64,000 bases of DNA from Dichotomicrobium sp964540795 (GTDB taxonomy: Bacteria; Pseudomonadota; Alphaproteobacteria; Rhizobiales; Rhodomicrobiaceae): positions 310,001-374,000 of the forward strand of contig CAZINX010000001.1 of assembly GCA_964540795.1 (NCBI GenBank), read 5' to 3'. The notes under the pieces were generated by a model, which saw only the letters and a list, made by a program, of their open reading frames with translations, was not told the DNA's origin and searched no databases. A program made the translations under genes and the position numbers. Positions 55,038 to 64,000 of the stretch are shown here, in pieces. Within the stretch, counting starts at the first letter, position 1; every line of letters begins with the position of its first letter.

Positions 55038-56036
55038 GTGGACACGACGATCCAGATCGGCAATTTGCGGTTGCGGAACGATGTGCTGCTCGCGCCGATG
55101 TCGGGCATCACGGACTGGCCGTTTCGCGTCATGGCGCAGGACTATGGCGCGGGGCTGGTCGTCTCGGAAATGGTGCAGGCGCAGTACCTGGCTGATCAGA
55201 AGCCGGACGTGCTGCTGCGCGCCGAGGGCAAGGGCATTTCGCCGTTCGCAGTGCAGCTCGCCGGGCGCGACCCGTACTGGATGGGCGAGGCGGCGCGGCT
55301 GGCGCAGGACATGGGCGCTGACCTGATCGACATTAATTTCGGCTGCCCCGCGCGCAAGGTAACGAGCGGGTTGTCCGGTTCGGCCCTGATGCGCGAGCCG
55401 GAGTTGGCGCTCAAGCTGATCGAGGCGGTGGTCGGCGCGGCGCACGTGCCGGTCACGCTCAAGATGCGTATGGGTTGGGACCATGACAGCCTGAACGCGC
55501 CGGAACTGGCCCGCGCCGCTTATGACGCCGGCGTGCAGATGATTACCGTGCATGGGCGCACGCGCTGCCAGTTCTATAAAGGCGCGGCGGATTGGGGTTT
55601 CGTCCATCGGGTTAAGCAGGCCGTGCCGGTGCCGGTGATCGTTAACGGCGATATCGGCTCGGTGGCGGATGCGCGCGAGGCGCTGCGCCTGTCGGACGCG
55701 GACGGCGTGATGATCGGGCGCGGCGCGACCGGGCGGCCCTGGCTACTCGGAGAGGTGGCGGCGGATCTCGCCGGGCGACCCGCCCCAACGGAGACGCCCT
55801 GGGAGCGGGCCTCGCATATCGCGGCGCATTATGAGCGCGCCATTTCCCATTACGGCAAGGAGCTCGGCGTGCGCTGCCTGCGCAAGCATGTCGCCGCTTA
55901 TATCGACAACGCGCCGGCGCCAGAGGCCCGGCGCGCGCAGGCGCGTGCCAGCCTGATGCGCGAGAGCGATCCGAGCCGCGTCCGCGACGCGCTGGCCGCG
56001 CTTTATGCCGAACCGATGACGGAGTTGGCCGCATGA
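55038..56036 (+). CDS. dusB: tRNA-dihydrouridine synthase (NifR3 family)
   Basis: This 332-residue flavoenzyme reduces specific uridines in tRNA. It shows LAPMSGITDWPFRVMAQDYG (in parts), QLAGRDPYWM, DINFGCPARKVTSGLSGSAL with the catalytic Cys, KMRMGWD, VHGRTRCQFYKGAADW, NGDIGS and GRGATGRPWL. Start is GTG at 55038 with AGGAG 7 bases upstream. It overlaps ntrB (ATGA). The nifR3-ntrB-ntrC order is classic for alphaproteobacteria. Confidence 0.96.
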   Translation: MDTTIQIGNLRLRNDVLLAPMSGITDWPFRVMAQDYGAGLVVSEMVQAQYLADQKPDVLLRAEGKGISPFAVQLAGRDPYWMGEAARLAQDMGADLIDINFGCPARKVTSGLSGSALMREPELALKLIEAVVGAAHVPVTLKMRMGWDHDSLNAPELARAAYDAGVQMITVHGRTRCQFYKGAADWGFVHRVKQAVPVPVIVNGDIGSVADAREALRLSDADGVMIGRGATGRPWLLGEVAADLAGRPAPTETPWERASHIAAHYERAISHYGKELGVRCLRKHVAAYIDNAPAPEARRAQARASLMRESDPSRVRDALAALYAEPMTELAA

Positions 56037-57196
56037 AGGCGGAGAAGGTGGCGGACCGCCTTGGGGCGCGGGAACCGGCGCGGGGCCAGTTCGCGCGTTT
56101 TTCAGACTATGCGGCGCTGCTCAACACAATGCCCCATCCGGTGCTCGTGCTCGGCCCGGAGAACGAGGTGCTTGCGGCCAACTTCCCGGCGGAAGTGTTC
56201 TTTGACGCCAGCGAAACCGTCCTGCGCCGGCGCGCGGCCGACGATCTCGTGGCGTTTTCCTGCCCGCTGCTCGCGCTGATCCGCCAGGTTCGCCAGACCC
56301 ATGCGACCGTGAACGAGTACGGCGTGGAACTGACCATGCCCGACGGCGCCAGGGATCGCGTCGTCGATGTCTTCGCTGCGCCGCTCATCGACCACGACGG
56401 CTTGGTCATGGTCATGCTCCAGCAGCGCTCCATGGCCCAGATGATCGAGCGCCAGCTGACCCATCGCGGCGCGGCGCGCTCGGTTTCGGGGATGGCGGCG
56501 GTGCTCGCGCACGAAATCAAGAACCCGCTGTCAGGCATTCGCGGCGCGGCGCAACTGCTCGAAGCCGGCGCGCAGCCGGAAGATCAGGCGCTGGCTCAGC
56601 TTATTTGCGACGAGACCGAGCGCATCTGCGGTCTGGTCGAACGCATGGAGGTGTTCGGCGACGAACGGCCGCACAAGAGCGAGCCGATCAACATTCACAC
56701 CGTGCTCGACCATGTCATGCGTATCGCCGAGAGCGGCTTCGCGCGTCACATCAAGTTCGTTCAGGCCTACGACCCGTCGTTGCCGCCAGTGCCGGGCAAC
56801 CGGGACAAGCTGATCCAGGCCACCCTCAATCTCGTGAAGAACGCCGCCGAGGCGATCGGCCATGAACGCGGCGACGGGCAGATCACGCTGGCGACCGCCT
56901 TCCGCCCCGGCATCCGCCTGACCCTGCCCAACTCCAGCACGCGCGTCAGCCTCCCGCTAGAGATCAGCGTCATCGACAACGGCCCCGGCGTCCCGGAGGA
57001 AATCCGCAGCTACCTGTTCGACCCGTTCGTGACCACCAAGCCGAAGGGCACCGGCCTCGGGCTGGCGATGGTGGCGAAAATCGTCAACGACCATGGCGGC
57101 GTCATCGAATGCGACACCGACCAGCGCCATACGGCGTTCCGGCTGCTCATGCCAATGCACCGGGAATCGCGGCGCGGCCGTCACAGAGCCGAGTGA
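56033..57196 (+). CDS. ntrB: Nitrogen-regulation sensor histidine kinase NtrB
   Basis: This 387-residue cytoplasmic kinase has an N-terminal PAS-type domain (about residues 25-140), then the histidine box with phospho-acceptor His160 in LAHEIKNPLSGIRGAAQLLE, and ATP-binding motifs NLVKNAAEAIGH, VIDNGPGVP and TKPKGTGLGLAMV. It should read PII signals of nitrogen status and phosphorylate or dephosphorylate NtrC. It has no membrane segment. It is translationally coupled to dusB. Confidence 0.95.
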   Translation: MKAEKVADRLGAREPARGQFARFSDYAALLNTMPHPVLVLGPENEVLAANFPAEVFFDASETVLRRRAADDLVAFSCPLLALIRQVRQTHATVNEYGVELTMPDGARDRVVDVFAAPLIDHDGLVMVMLQQRSMAQMIERQLTHRGAARSVSGMAAVLAHEIKNPLSGIRGAAQLLEAGAQPEDQALAQLICDETERICGLVERMEVFGDERPHKSEPINIHTVLDHVMRIAESGFARHIKFVQAYDPSLPPVPGNRDKLIQATLNLVKNAAEAIGHERGDGQITLATAFRPGIRLTLPNSSTRVSLPLEISVIDNGPGVPEEIRSYLFDPFVTTKPKGTGLGLAMVAKIVNDHGGVIECDTDQRHTAFRLLMPMHRESRRGRHRAE

Positions 57197-57204
57197 AAGG
57201 AACC

Positions 57205-58644
<1,440 letters not shown>

Positions 58645-58971
58645 TCGCGCCGGCGTAGGCGAACCGGCGGGTGCGATTCGCCAGAAAGGTGCATTGCGCG
58701 CGGCCGGCCGTTAGCGTTATGAAAACCGCGCTGGAGGGGGACCAAAGCGGCAAATCCGCCACATTTTTTGCCGATTTGGCTGGCAAGCATGTTCTCAAAT
58801 TGCAACATTGTTGCGCCCAGTCACCGATTCGTCGCGTTTTCAGTTTCTCCGTGTTGAACGCGCCGCGCGGTCAGGTCTAGCGCCGCGGCCGGCTCTGAAA
58901 GGTTGAAACATGATCTGCGCGCGCCACCGGCGCGGGCCTGGCTCTAGCGCCCGTTGCCCAAGGCTGAAAAC
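58645..58971. other. Intergenic region between ntrC and ntrY
   Basis: This 327-base gap holds one notable site, a CAA-N5-TTG palindrome annotated separately. I see no tRNA, terminator or clear sigma-70 or sigma-54 promoter. The tract around 58741-58850 is more AT-rich than its surroundings, as expected for a regulatory region. Confidence 0.5.
58802..58814. promoter_or_regulatory. Palindrome fitting a CAA-N5-TTG operator upstream of ntrY
   Basis: GCAACATTGTTGC is a perfect 5-base inverted repeat with a 3-base centre. It contains CAA-CATTG-TTG (58803-58813). NtrX in Brucella has been reported to bind CAA-N3-5-TTG palindromes in its own promoter region; this is recalled knowledge. The site is 158 bases before ntrY, so NtrX autoregulation is the likely meaning. 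Confidence 0.5.
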
Positions 58972-61365
58972 ATGTTCGCGTCGGTTGCCGGTCCCGGTTC
59001 GCGCGCTCCGCCGAGAGGTCCGGGCATGACGCTGGCGCGCCCAGAAGACCGTGTCTCCGCGCCGTCCGCGGGGGAGAGACGCAAGCGGTCCGGGCTGGCT
59101 GGACGGCGGATCGGCCTCGCCATCGTCTGCCTCGCGCTGTTTTCCGGGTTCTCGACCTATCTCATCCTCACCGGCCTGACGCCCATCGTCCCCACGCACG
59201 GCGTCGTGGTCAGTATGCTGCTGGTCAACGGCGTCCTGATCTCCGCGATGCTCGGCATGGTCGGCTGGCAGTTGCTCGGTCTGTGGCGCGCGCGCAAGCA
59301 GCAGGCGGCCGCGGCGCGGCTGCACACGCGCATCGTCGGGCTTTTCAGCGTCATCGCGCTGATGCCGGCGATTCTGCTGGTGATCTTCGCCACCCTCTCG
59401 CTGGATCGCGGTCTGGATAACTGGTTCTCGACCCGCATCCAGTCGATCATCGCCAATTCGATCGACGTGGCCAGCGCCTATGTGAACGAGCAGGGCCAGG
59501 TGATCCGCTCTGATGCGCTTGGCATGGCCCGAGAGCTCGAATCCTCGGTGCAGCTGCTCTCCGAAGACCCCGAAGCGTTCGAGAAATTCCTGACGGCGCA
59601 GGCAGCGCTGCGCGCAATCCCGGTGGCCTATGTCATTGACGGCGCGCGCGAGCCGGTGGCCGAAGCGGCCAGCCGCAGCGAGATCGGCTTCAGGAAGCCG
59701 CCGCCCCAGGCGCTTGACGCCGCCGATGAGGGCCGGATCGTCGAGCTGGCGCTGCAATCCGACGGGGCAGTGGGCGCGCTCACCAGGATTGCCGGGGTCG
59801 AAGACCGCTATCTTTACGTGATCCGGCCGGTGAACCCGAGGGTGCTGGGCCACCTGCGCACCACGCGCGCCAATGCCACGGAATACAGCCAGCTTGAGCA
59901 GCGCCGCGCGGGCATCCAGGTCGCCTTCGCCGCGATGTTCATCTCCATTTCGTTGACCTTCCTGCTCGCGGCGATCTGGGCGGGTTTGTGGTTCGCGGAC
60001 CGGCTCGTGGCCCCGATCCGCCAGCTGATTGACGCGGCCTATGCCGTGTCGCAGGGGAACCTCGATGTGGCCGTGCCGCCGGCCAGCAAGAAGGAAGACG
60101 ACGTCGGCAAGCTGAGCACGGCATTCAACCGGATGACGGCCGATCTGCGCGCCCAGCGCAAGGAGCTGGTGGATACGAACATGCAGCTTGATGAGCGCCG
60201 GCGCTTCACAGAGGCGGTGCTGTCCGGCGTAACGGCCGGGGTCATCGGCCTCGAACGGAAAGGCAAGGTCACGCTGGTCAACCGTTCAGCGCTCGAACTG
60301 CTGCAAATGACCGAAGGAGACCTTGTCGGCAAGCCGCTGGAGAAGACGCTGCCAGAATTTGCCGAGTTGATGGGCGAGGCGAAGAAGCAGGGCAAGAAGC
60401 CGGTCCAGACGCATATCAAGCTGCTGCGCGAGGACGGCGAGCGCAATTTCGCGGTGCGCGTCACGCGCGAGGCCTCGCGGGACAAGGACTACGGTTTCGT
60501 CGTCACTTTCGACGACATCACCGAGCTTGTTGTGGCGCAGCGCACCTCTGCCTGGGCCGATGTGGCGCGACGCATCGCCCACGAAATCAAGAACCCGCTA
60601 ACGCCAATCCAGCTTTCCGCCGAGCGCATCCGCCGCCGCTACGGCGACCAGATCGAGGGCGACCGGGAGGTTTTCGATCGCTGCACCGAAACGATCGTCC
60701 GGCATGTCGGGGACATCCGGCGCATGGTCGACGAATTCTCTGCCTTCGCGCGGATGCCCAAGCCGGTTATCGAGTCCAACGATGTCAACGATGTCGTGCG
60801 CGAGGCGCTGGTGCTGTTCCAGATGAGCAACTCGGAGATTTCCTACAAGCTCGAAGTCGCCGACAAGCCGGTCATCGCCAACTGCGACCGCCGACTGCTC
60901 ACCCAGGCGATGACCAATCTCATCAAGAACGCCAGCGAGGCTGTCGAGGCGGCGGCTCAGGCGCAGCGCGAGGCAGGCCGCGATCATCTTGGACAGGTGA
61001 CGGCGCGCGTCACCGCTCAGGATCAGTCGGTCCTGATAGAGGTGATCGACAACGGCTGCGGCCTGCCGAAGGAAGACCGCCACCGCCTGATCGAGCCTTA
61101 TGTGACCACCCGGCAAAAGGGGACGGGGCTGGGGCTGGCGATCGTGCAGAAGATTATCGAGCAGCACCAGGGCACGCTCGACCTCAGCGATGCGGAACCG
61201 GCCGCGGATAGCGAAGCGGGCGAAACGCGGGGGGCTCGGGTCAGCATCACGCTGCCTCTGAGCGAGGGGGGCAATAACGCCGCCGATTCGAGTTCGGGGT
61301 CTTCACAACAACGCGCAGCGCGCAAGCCGGCGCGCGAAAAGCAGGGAGTCTCTCATGGCATCTGA
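58972..61365 (+). CDS. ntrY: Membrane sensor histidine kinase NtrY
   Basis: This protein (797 residues from the chosen ATG) has several N-terminal membrane segments (from about residue 45 to 140), a large periplasmic sensing part (about 155-315), another membrane helix, a HAMP domain (FADRLVAPIRQLIDAAYAV), a PAS domain (VLSGVTAGVIGLERKGKV) and the kinase core with His537 in RRIAHEIKNPLTPIQLSAER, NLIKNASEA, VIDNGCGLP and KGTGLGLAIV. NtrYX links nitrogen metabolism to redox and envelope functions. ATG at 58972 (AAGG 8 bases upstream) is chosen over a TTG six codons earlier. The end overlaps ntrX by 11 bases. Confidence 0.93.
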   Translation: MFASVAGPGSRAPPRGPGMTLARPEDRVSAPSAGERRKRSGLAGRRIGLAIVCLALFSGFSTYLILTGLTPIVPTHGVVVSMLLVNGVLISAMLGMVGWQLLGLWRARKQQAAAARLHTRIVGLFSVIALMPAILLVIFATLSLDRGLDNWFSTRIQSIIANSIDVASAYVNEQGQVIRSDALGMARELESSVQLLSEDPEAFEKFLTAQAALRAIPVAYVIDGAREPVAEAASRSEIGFRKPPPQALDAADEGRIVELALQSDGAVGALTRIAGVEDRYLYVIRPVNPRVLGHLRTTRANATEYSQLEQRRAGIQVAFAAMFISISLTFLLAAIWAGLWFADRLVAPIRQLIDAAYAVSQGNLDVAVPPASKKEDDVGKLSTAFNRMTADLRAQRKELVDTNMQLDERRRFTEAVLSGVTAGVIGLERKGKVTLVNRSALELLQMTEGDLVGKPLEKTLPEFAELMGEAKKQGKKPVQTHIKLLREDGERNFAVRVTREASRDKDYGFVVTFDDITELVVAQRTSAWADVARRIAHEIKNPLTPIQLSAERIRRRYGDQIEGDREVFDRCTETIVRHVGDIRRMVDEFSAFARMPKPVIESNDVNDVVREALVLFQMSNSEISYKLEVADKPVIANCDRRLLTQAMTNLIKNASEAVEAAAQAQREAGRDHLGQVTARVTAQDQSVLIEVIDNGCGLPKEDRHRLIEPYVTTRQKGTGLGLAIVQKIIEQHQGTLDLSDAEPAADSEAGETRGARVSITLPLSEGGNNAADSSSGSSQQRAARKPAREKQGVSHGI

Positions 61366-62752
61366 TATTCTGATCGTCGATGACGAAGCCGATATCCGCG
61401 AACTGGTGTCCGGCATTCTGGAGGATGAGGGACATACAACCCGCCTTGCGGCAAACAGCCAGGAAGCGTTGACCACGATCGAAGAGCGCAAGCCGTCGCT
61501 CCTGATCCTCGACATCTGGCTTCAGGGCAGCCAGCTCGACGGGCTGGAAATCCTCTCGCGCGTCAAGGCGCAGTACCCCGACCTGCCCGTGGTCATCATC
61601 TCGGGCCACGGCAACATCGAGACGGCCGTAACGGCGATCAAGCGCGGCGCTTACGACTATATTGAAAAACCGTTCAAGGCCGACCGGCTGGTGCTCGTCA
61701 CCCAGCGCGCCCTGGAAAACTCCAAGCTCAAGCGCGAAAACCGCGAGTTGAAGGAAAAGAGCGCGATCAGCTTCGATCTGATCGGCAAGTCCAGCGCGAT
61801 CAACCAGCTCCGCCATGCGATCGACCGGGTCGCTGCCACCAACAGCCGCATCATGATTACCGGCCCGTCCGGCTCCGGGAAGGAGCTGTCCGCGCGCGTG
61901 CTGCACTCGCATTCGCACCGCGCAGGCGCCCCCTTCGTCGCGGTTAACGCCGCGGCGATGGCCCCGGACCGGGTCGAGGTCGAATTCTTCGGCACCGAGG
62001 CCAATGGCGCGGCCCCGCGAAAGGTCGGCGCGCTCGAAGAGGCGCATGGCGGCACGCTCTACATCGACGAAGTCGCCGACATGCCTCTGGAGACGCAGGG
62101 CAAGCTGCTGCGCGTGCTGGTCGAGCAGAAGTTCCAGCGCGTCGGCGGCGGGCCGAAGGTGCATGTCGACGTGCGCATCGTCTCGTCCACCTGCCGCGAT
62201 CTGCACGGCGAGATGAGCGCGGGGCGCTTCCGCGAGGATCTCTATCACCGGCTCAACGTTGTCCCGCTCACCGTCCCCGGTCTCGTCGAGCGGCGCGATG
62301 ACATCCCGCTTCTGGTCACGCACTTCGTCGAGCAGGTGAGCAACGCCACGGGTCTGCCGCCGCGCCGGGTGGGCGACGACGCGATGGCCGTGCTGCAGTC
62401 CCAGGATTGGCCAGGCAATGTGCGCCAGCTCCGCAACGTCGTCGAACGCCTGATGATCATGACCGGCGGCGATCCCGACAGACCGATCACCGCTGAGATG
62501 CTCCCGGAGGATGTTGTTTCGGGCGCGCCGCTTTCGCCCAACGGCTCCGGCGGCGAGCACCTGATGTCGCTACCGCTGCGCGACGCCCGCGAAATCTTCG
62601 AGCGCGAATACCTGATGGCGCAGATCAACCGCTTCGGCGGCAACATCTCGCGCACGGCCGAATTCGTCGGTATGGAGCGGTCGGCCCTGCACCGCAAGCT
62701 GCGCGCGCTCGGCGTCTCCGCAGGCGAACGCGCTGCACCCGCCCGCCACTGA
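61355..62752 (+). CDS. ntrX: NtrC-family response regulator NtrX lacking the GAFTGA loop
   Basis: This 465-residue regulator has a receiver domain (Asp53 in LLILDIW), an AAA+ domain with Walker A GPSGSGKE (170-177) and Walker B TLYIDEV (234-240), and a C-terminal Fis-type helix-turn-helix (NISRTAEFVGMERSALHRKL). The expected sigma-54 contact motif GAFTGA is replaced by TEANGAAPRKVGALE. It is therefore unlikely to activate sigma-54 and may act as a direct activator or repressor, as proposed for other alphaproteobacterial NtrX. It overlaps ntrY and is followed by trkA. Confidence 0.94.
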   Translation: MASDILIVDDEADIRELVSGILEDEGHTTRLAANSQEALTTIEERKPSLLILDIWLQGSQLDGLEILSRVKAQYPDLPVVIISGHGNIETAVTAIKRGAYDYIEKPFKADRLVLVTQRALENSKLKRENRELKEKSAISFDLIGKSSAINQLRHAIDRVAATNSRIMITGPSGSGKELSARVLHSHSHRAGAPFVAVNAAAMAPDRVEVEFFGTEANGAAPRKVGALEEAHGGTLYIDEVADMPLETQGKLLRVLVEQKFQRVGGGPKVHVDVRIVSSTCRDLHGEMSAGRFREDLYHRLNVVPLTVPGLVERRDDIPLLVTHFVEQVSNATGLPPRRVGDDAMAVLQSQDWPGNVRQLRNVVERLMIMTGGDPDRPITAEMLPEDVVSGAPLSPNGSGGEHLMSLPLRDAREIFEREYLMAQINRFGGNISRTAEFVGMERSALHRKLRALGVSAGERAAPARH

Positions 62753-62883
62753 CCCGAATTGGATGATTGCGGCTTGGGCGACCCCGTGGAGGGCTGACAA
62801 GCCGGCGCGTTTCCGGTAAACCGACGCTTCGTCGCCCGGTTGCAGCCTGAGAGGCATTGCACCGGGCCGGCCGGGAACACATC

Positions 62884-64000
62884 ATGCGCATCCTCATCTG
62901 CGGCGCCGGACAGGTCGGCTTCGGAATTGCCGAGCGACTGTCCACCGAGAATAACGACGTCTCGATCGTTGACCAGGACCCGAATCTCGTCAGACGCATG
63001 GGCGATCTGCTCGACGTGCGCGGGTTCGTCGGCAGCGCCTCGCACCCCGACGTGCTTGACCAGGCCGGGGCGGCGGATGCGGATATGATCATTGCCGTCA
63101 CCCACTCCGACGAAGTGAACATGGTCGCCTGCCAGGTGGCGCATTCGCTGTTCGACGTGCCGACCAAGGTTGCGCGCGTGCGCGCCCAGAGCTATCTCGC
63201 GCCGCATTGGAGCGATCTGTTCCTGCGCCACAACCTGCCCATCGATGTCGTTATCTCGCCGGAGATCGAGGTCGGCGAAATGATCCTGCGCCGCCTGCGG
63301 ATGCCGGGCGCGTTCGAGGTGCTGGGCTTCTGCGACAATGAAATCCTTGTGCTCGGCATCAGCTGCGAAAGCGACTGCCCGGTGATCGACACGCCGCTCA
63401 AGCATCTGGGCGAGCTGTTTCCCGACCTTCCGGCGGTGGTCGTCGGCGTCTACCGCGACGGCAAGCTCTTCGTGCCGCGCAGCGATGACCAGCTGCTCGC
63501 CGGCGATGAGGTCTATGTGGCCACGCTGGCGCCGCAGACCGAACGGGTCATGAAAATCTTCGGCCACGAGGAGCGCCGCGCGCAGCGCGTCGTGATCGCT
63601 GGCGGCGGGAATATCGGCCTGTTCGTCGCACGCCGGCTGGAACAGACGCAGCGCGATGTCCGCGTGAAGGTGCTGGAGCACAACCGCGAACGCGCCGTGG
63701 AGATTGCCGAACAGCTCGACCGCGCGATCGTGCTCAACGGCAGCGCGCTGGACGAGGAGTTGCTGCGCGAGGCAGGCGTGGAAAACGCCGACATGATCGT
63801 CGCGCTCACGAATGACGATCAGGTCAATATCCTGGCGAGCGTGCTGGCCGGGCGGCTCGGCGCGGCGCGGAACATGTGCCTGATTAACAACACGGCCTAC
63901 ATGACCATCGTGCGCTCGCTGGGCATCGACGCCTTCATCAACCCGCGCGGGGTCACGGTCTCGCGCATCCTCCAGCATGTCCGGCGTGGGCGCATCCGCG
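62884..64000 (+). CDS. trkA: Trk potassium uptake regulatory protein TrkA, 3' end cut by window edge
   Basis: The visible 372 codons cover most of this peripheral membrane protein that gates Trk potassium channels in response to NAD(H). The first Rossmann domain starts MRILICGAGQVGFGIAERLS, and a second begins VVIAGGGNIGLFVARRLEQ, each followed by a TrkA-C-type region. The frame is open to the last base. The position after ntrX is usual for alphaproteobacteria, where hfq and hflX often follow; those would lie outside the window. Confidence 0.95.
   Translation, partial: MRILICGAGQVGFGIAERLSTENNDVSIVDQDPNLVRRMGDLLDVRGFVGSASHPDVLDQAGAADADMIIAVTHSDEVNMVACQVAHSLFDVPTKVARVRAQSYLAPHWSDLFLRHNLPIDVVISPEIEVGEMILRRLRMPGAFEVLGFCDNEILVLGISCESDCPVIDTPLKHLGELFPDLPAVVVGVYRDGKLFVPRSDDQLLAGDEVYVATLAPQTERVMKIFGHEERRAQRVVIAGGGNIGLFVARRLEQTQRDVRVKVLEHNRERAVEIAEQLDRAIVLNGSALDEELLREAGVENADMIVALTNDDQVNILASVLAGRLGAARNMCLINNTAYMTIVRSLGIDAFINPRGVTVSRILQHVRRGRIR

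Noticed and set aside
58783..58797. Possible sigma-54 promoter (TGGCAAGCATGTTCT) before ntrY
   Set aside because: The GG and the expected GC are not 10 bases apart and the -12 element is missing.

Overview
The window is a GC-rich chromosomal segment of an alphaproteobacterium, probably Hyphomicrobiales-like; genus cannot be told from sequence alone. The lineage call rests on several markers seen together: a Usg-family gene, an ATP12-type F1 assembly chaperone, a fused IspDF, a lipoyl-bearing pyruvate dehydrogenase E1 beta, adk directly after secY, an alpha operon without rpsD, and the run dusB-ntrB-ntrC-ntrY-ntrX-trkA. No rRNA, tRNA, CRISPR array, insertion sequence or prophage was seen.

Layout. 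1-2855 (minus): end-truncated nfeD, its SPFH partner qmcA, and hemH. 3227-4314 (plus): usg and a CX5R protein phosphatase. 4318-9302 (minus): an accessory-looking cluster made of a Roadblock/LC7-like protein, an unrecognised protein and two adjacent dynamin-like GTPases. 9792-28553 (plus): the str, S10, spc and alpha ribosomal operons as one continuous block (rpsL to rplQ, with secY, adk and rpoA). A perfect 11-bp terminator hairpin ends 14 nt before rpsJ. 28594-34404: a housekeeping block (DegP-like protease, rarA, crcB, rluC-like, ATP12), interrupted by a Tae4-like peptidoglycan amidase gene and a tiny translationally coupled membrane-protein gene. 34524-38259: an unknown membrane protein, LysE and EamA transporters, and pccB. 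38260-38613: an orphan FitA-like antitoxin. 38724-43840: kdsA, the queuosine-precursor operon queC-queE-queD-queF on the minus strand, eno and ftsB. 44000-53034: pdhA-pdhB, two paralogous small membrane proteins, pdhC, lpd, an exported 17-residue-repeat protein, lipA and a RatA/Coq10-type gene. 53160-54856 (minus): cinA/pncC and ispDF. 55038-64000: dusB, ntrBC, ntrYX and the start of trkA.

How it works together. Most of the window is core biology: translation and secretion, central carbon flux (enolase to pyruvate dehydrogenase, with lipA supplying its lipoyl cofactor), isoprenoid, heme, Kdo and preQ1 synthesis, and nitrogen/redox two-component signalling. The parts that look accessory are the GTPase/Roadblock cluster (4318-9302), the Tae4-like cassette (31505-32247), the membrane-protein pair inside the pdh operon (46515-47409) and the exported repeat protein (50314-51468). 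Non-ATG starts are common here: TTG for rpsE, ATP12, queF and ispDF, and GTG for rpsM, dusB and the small gene after the amidase.
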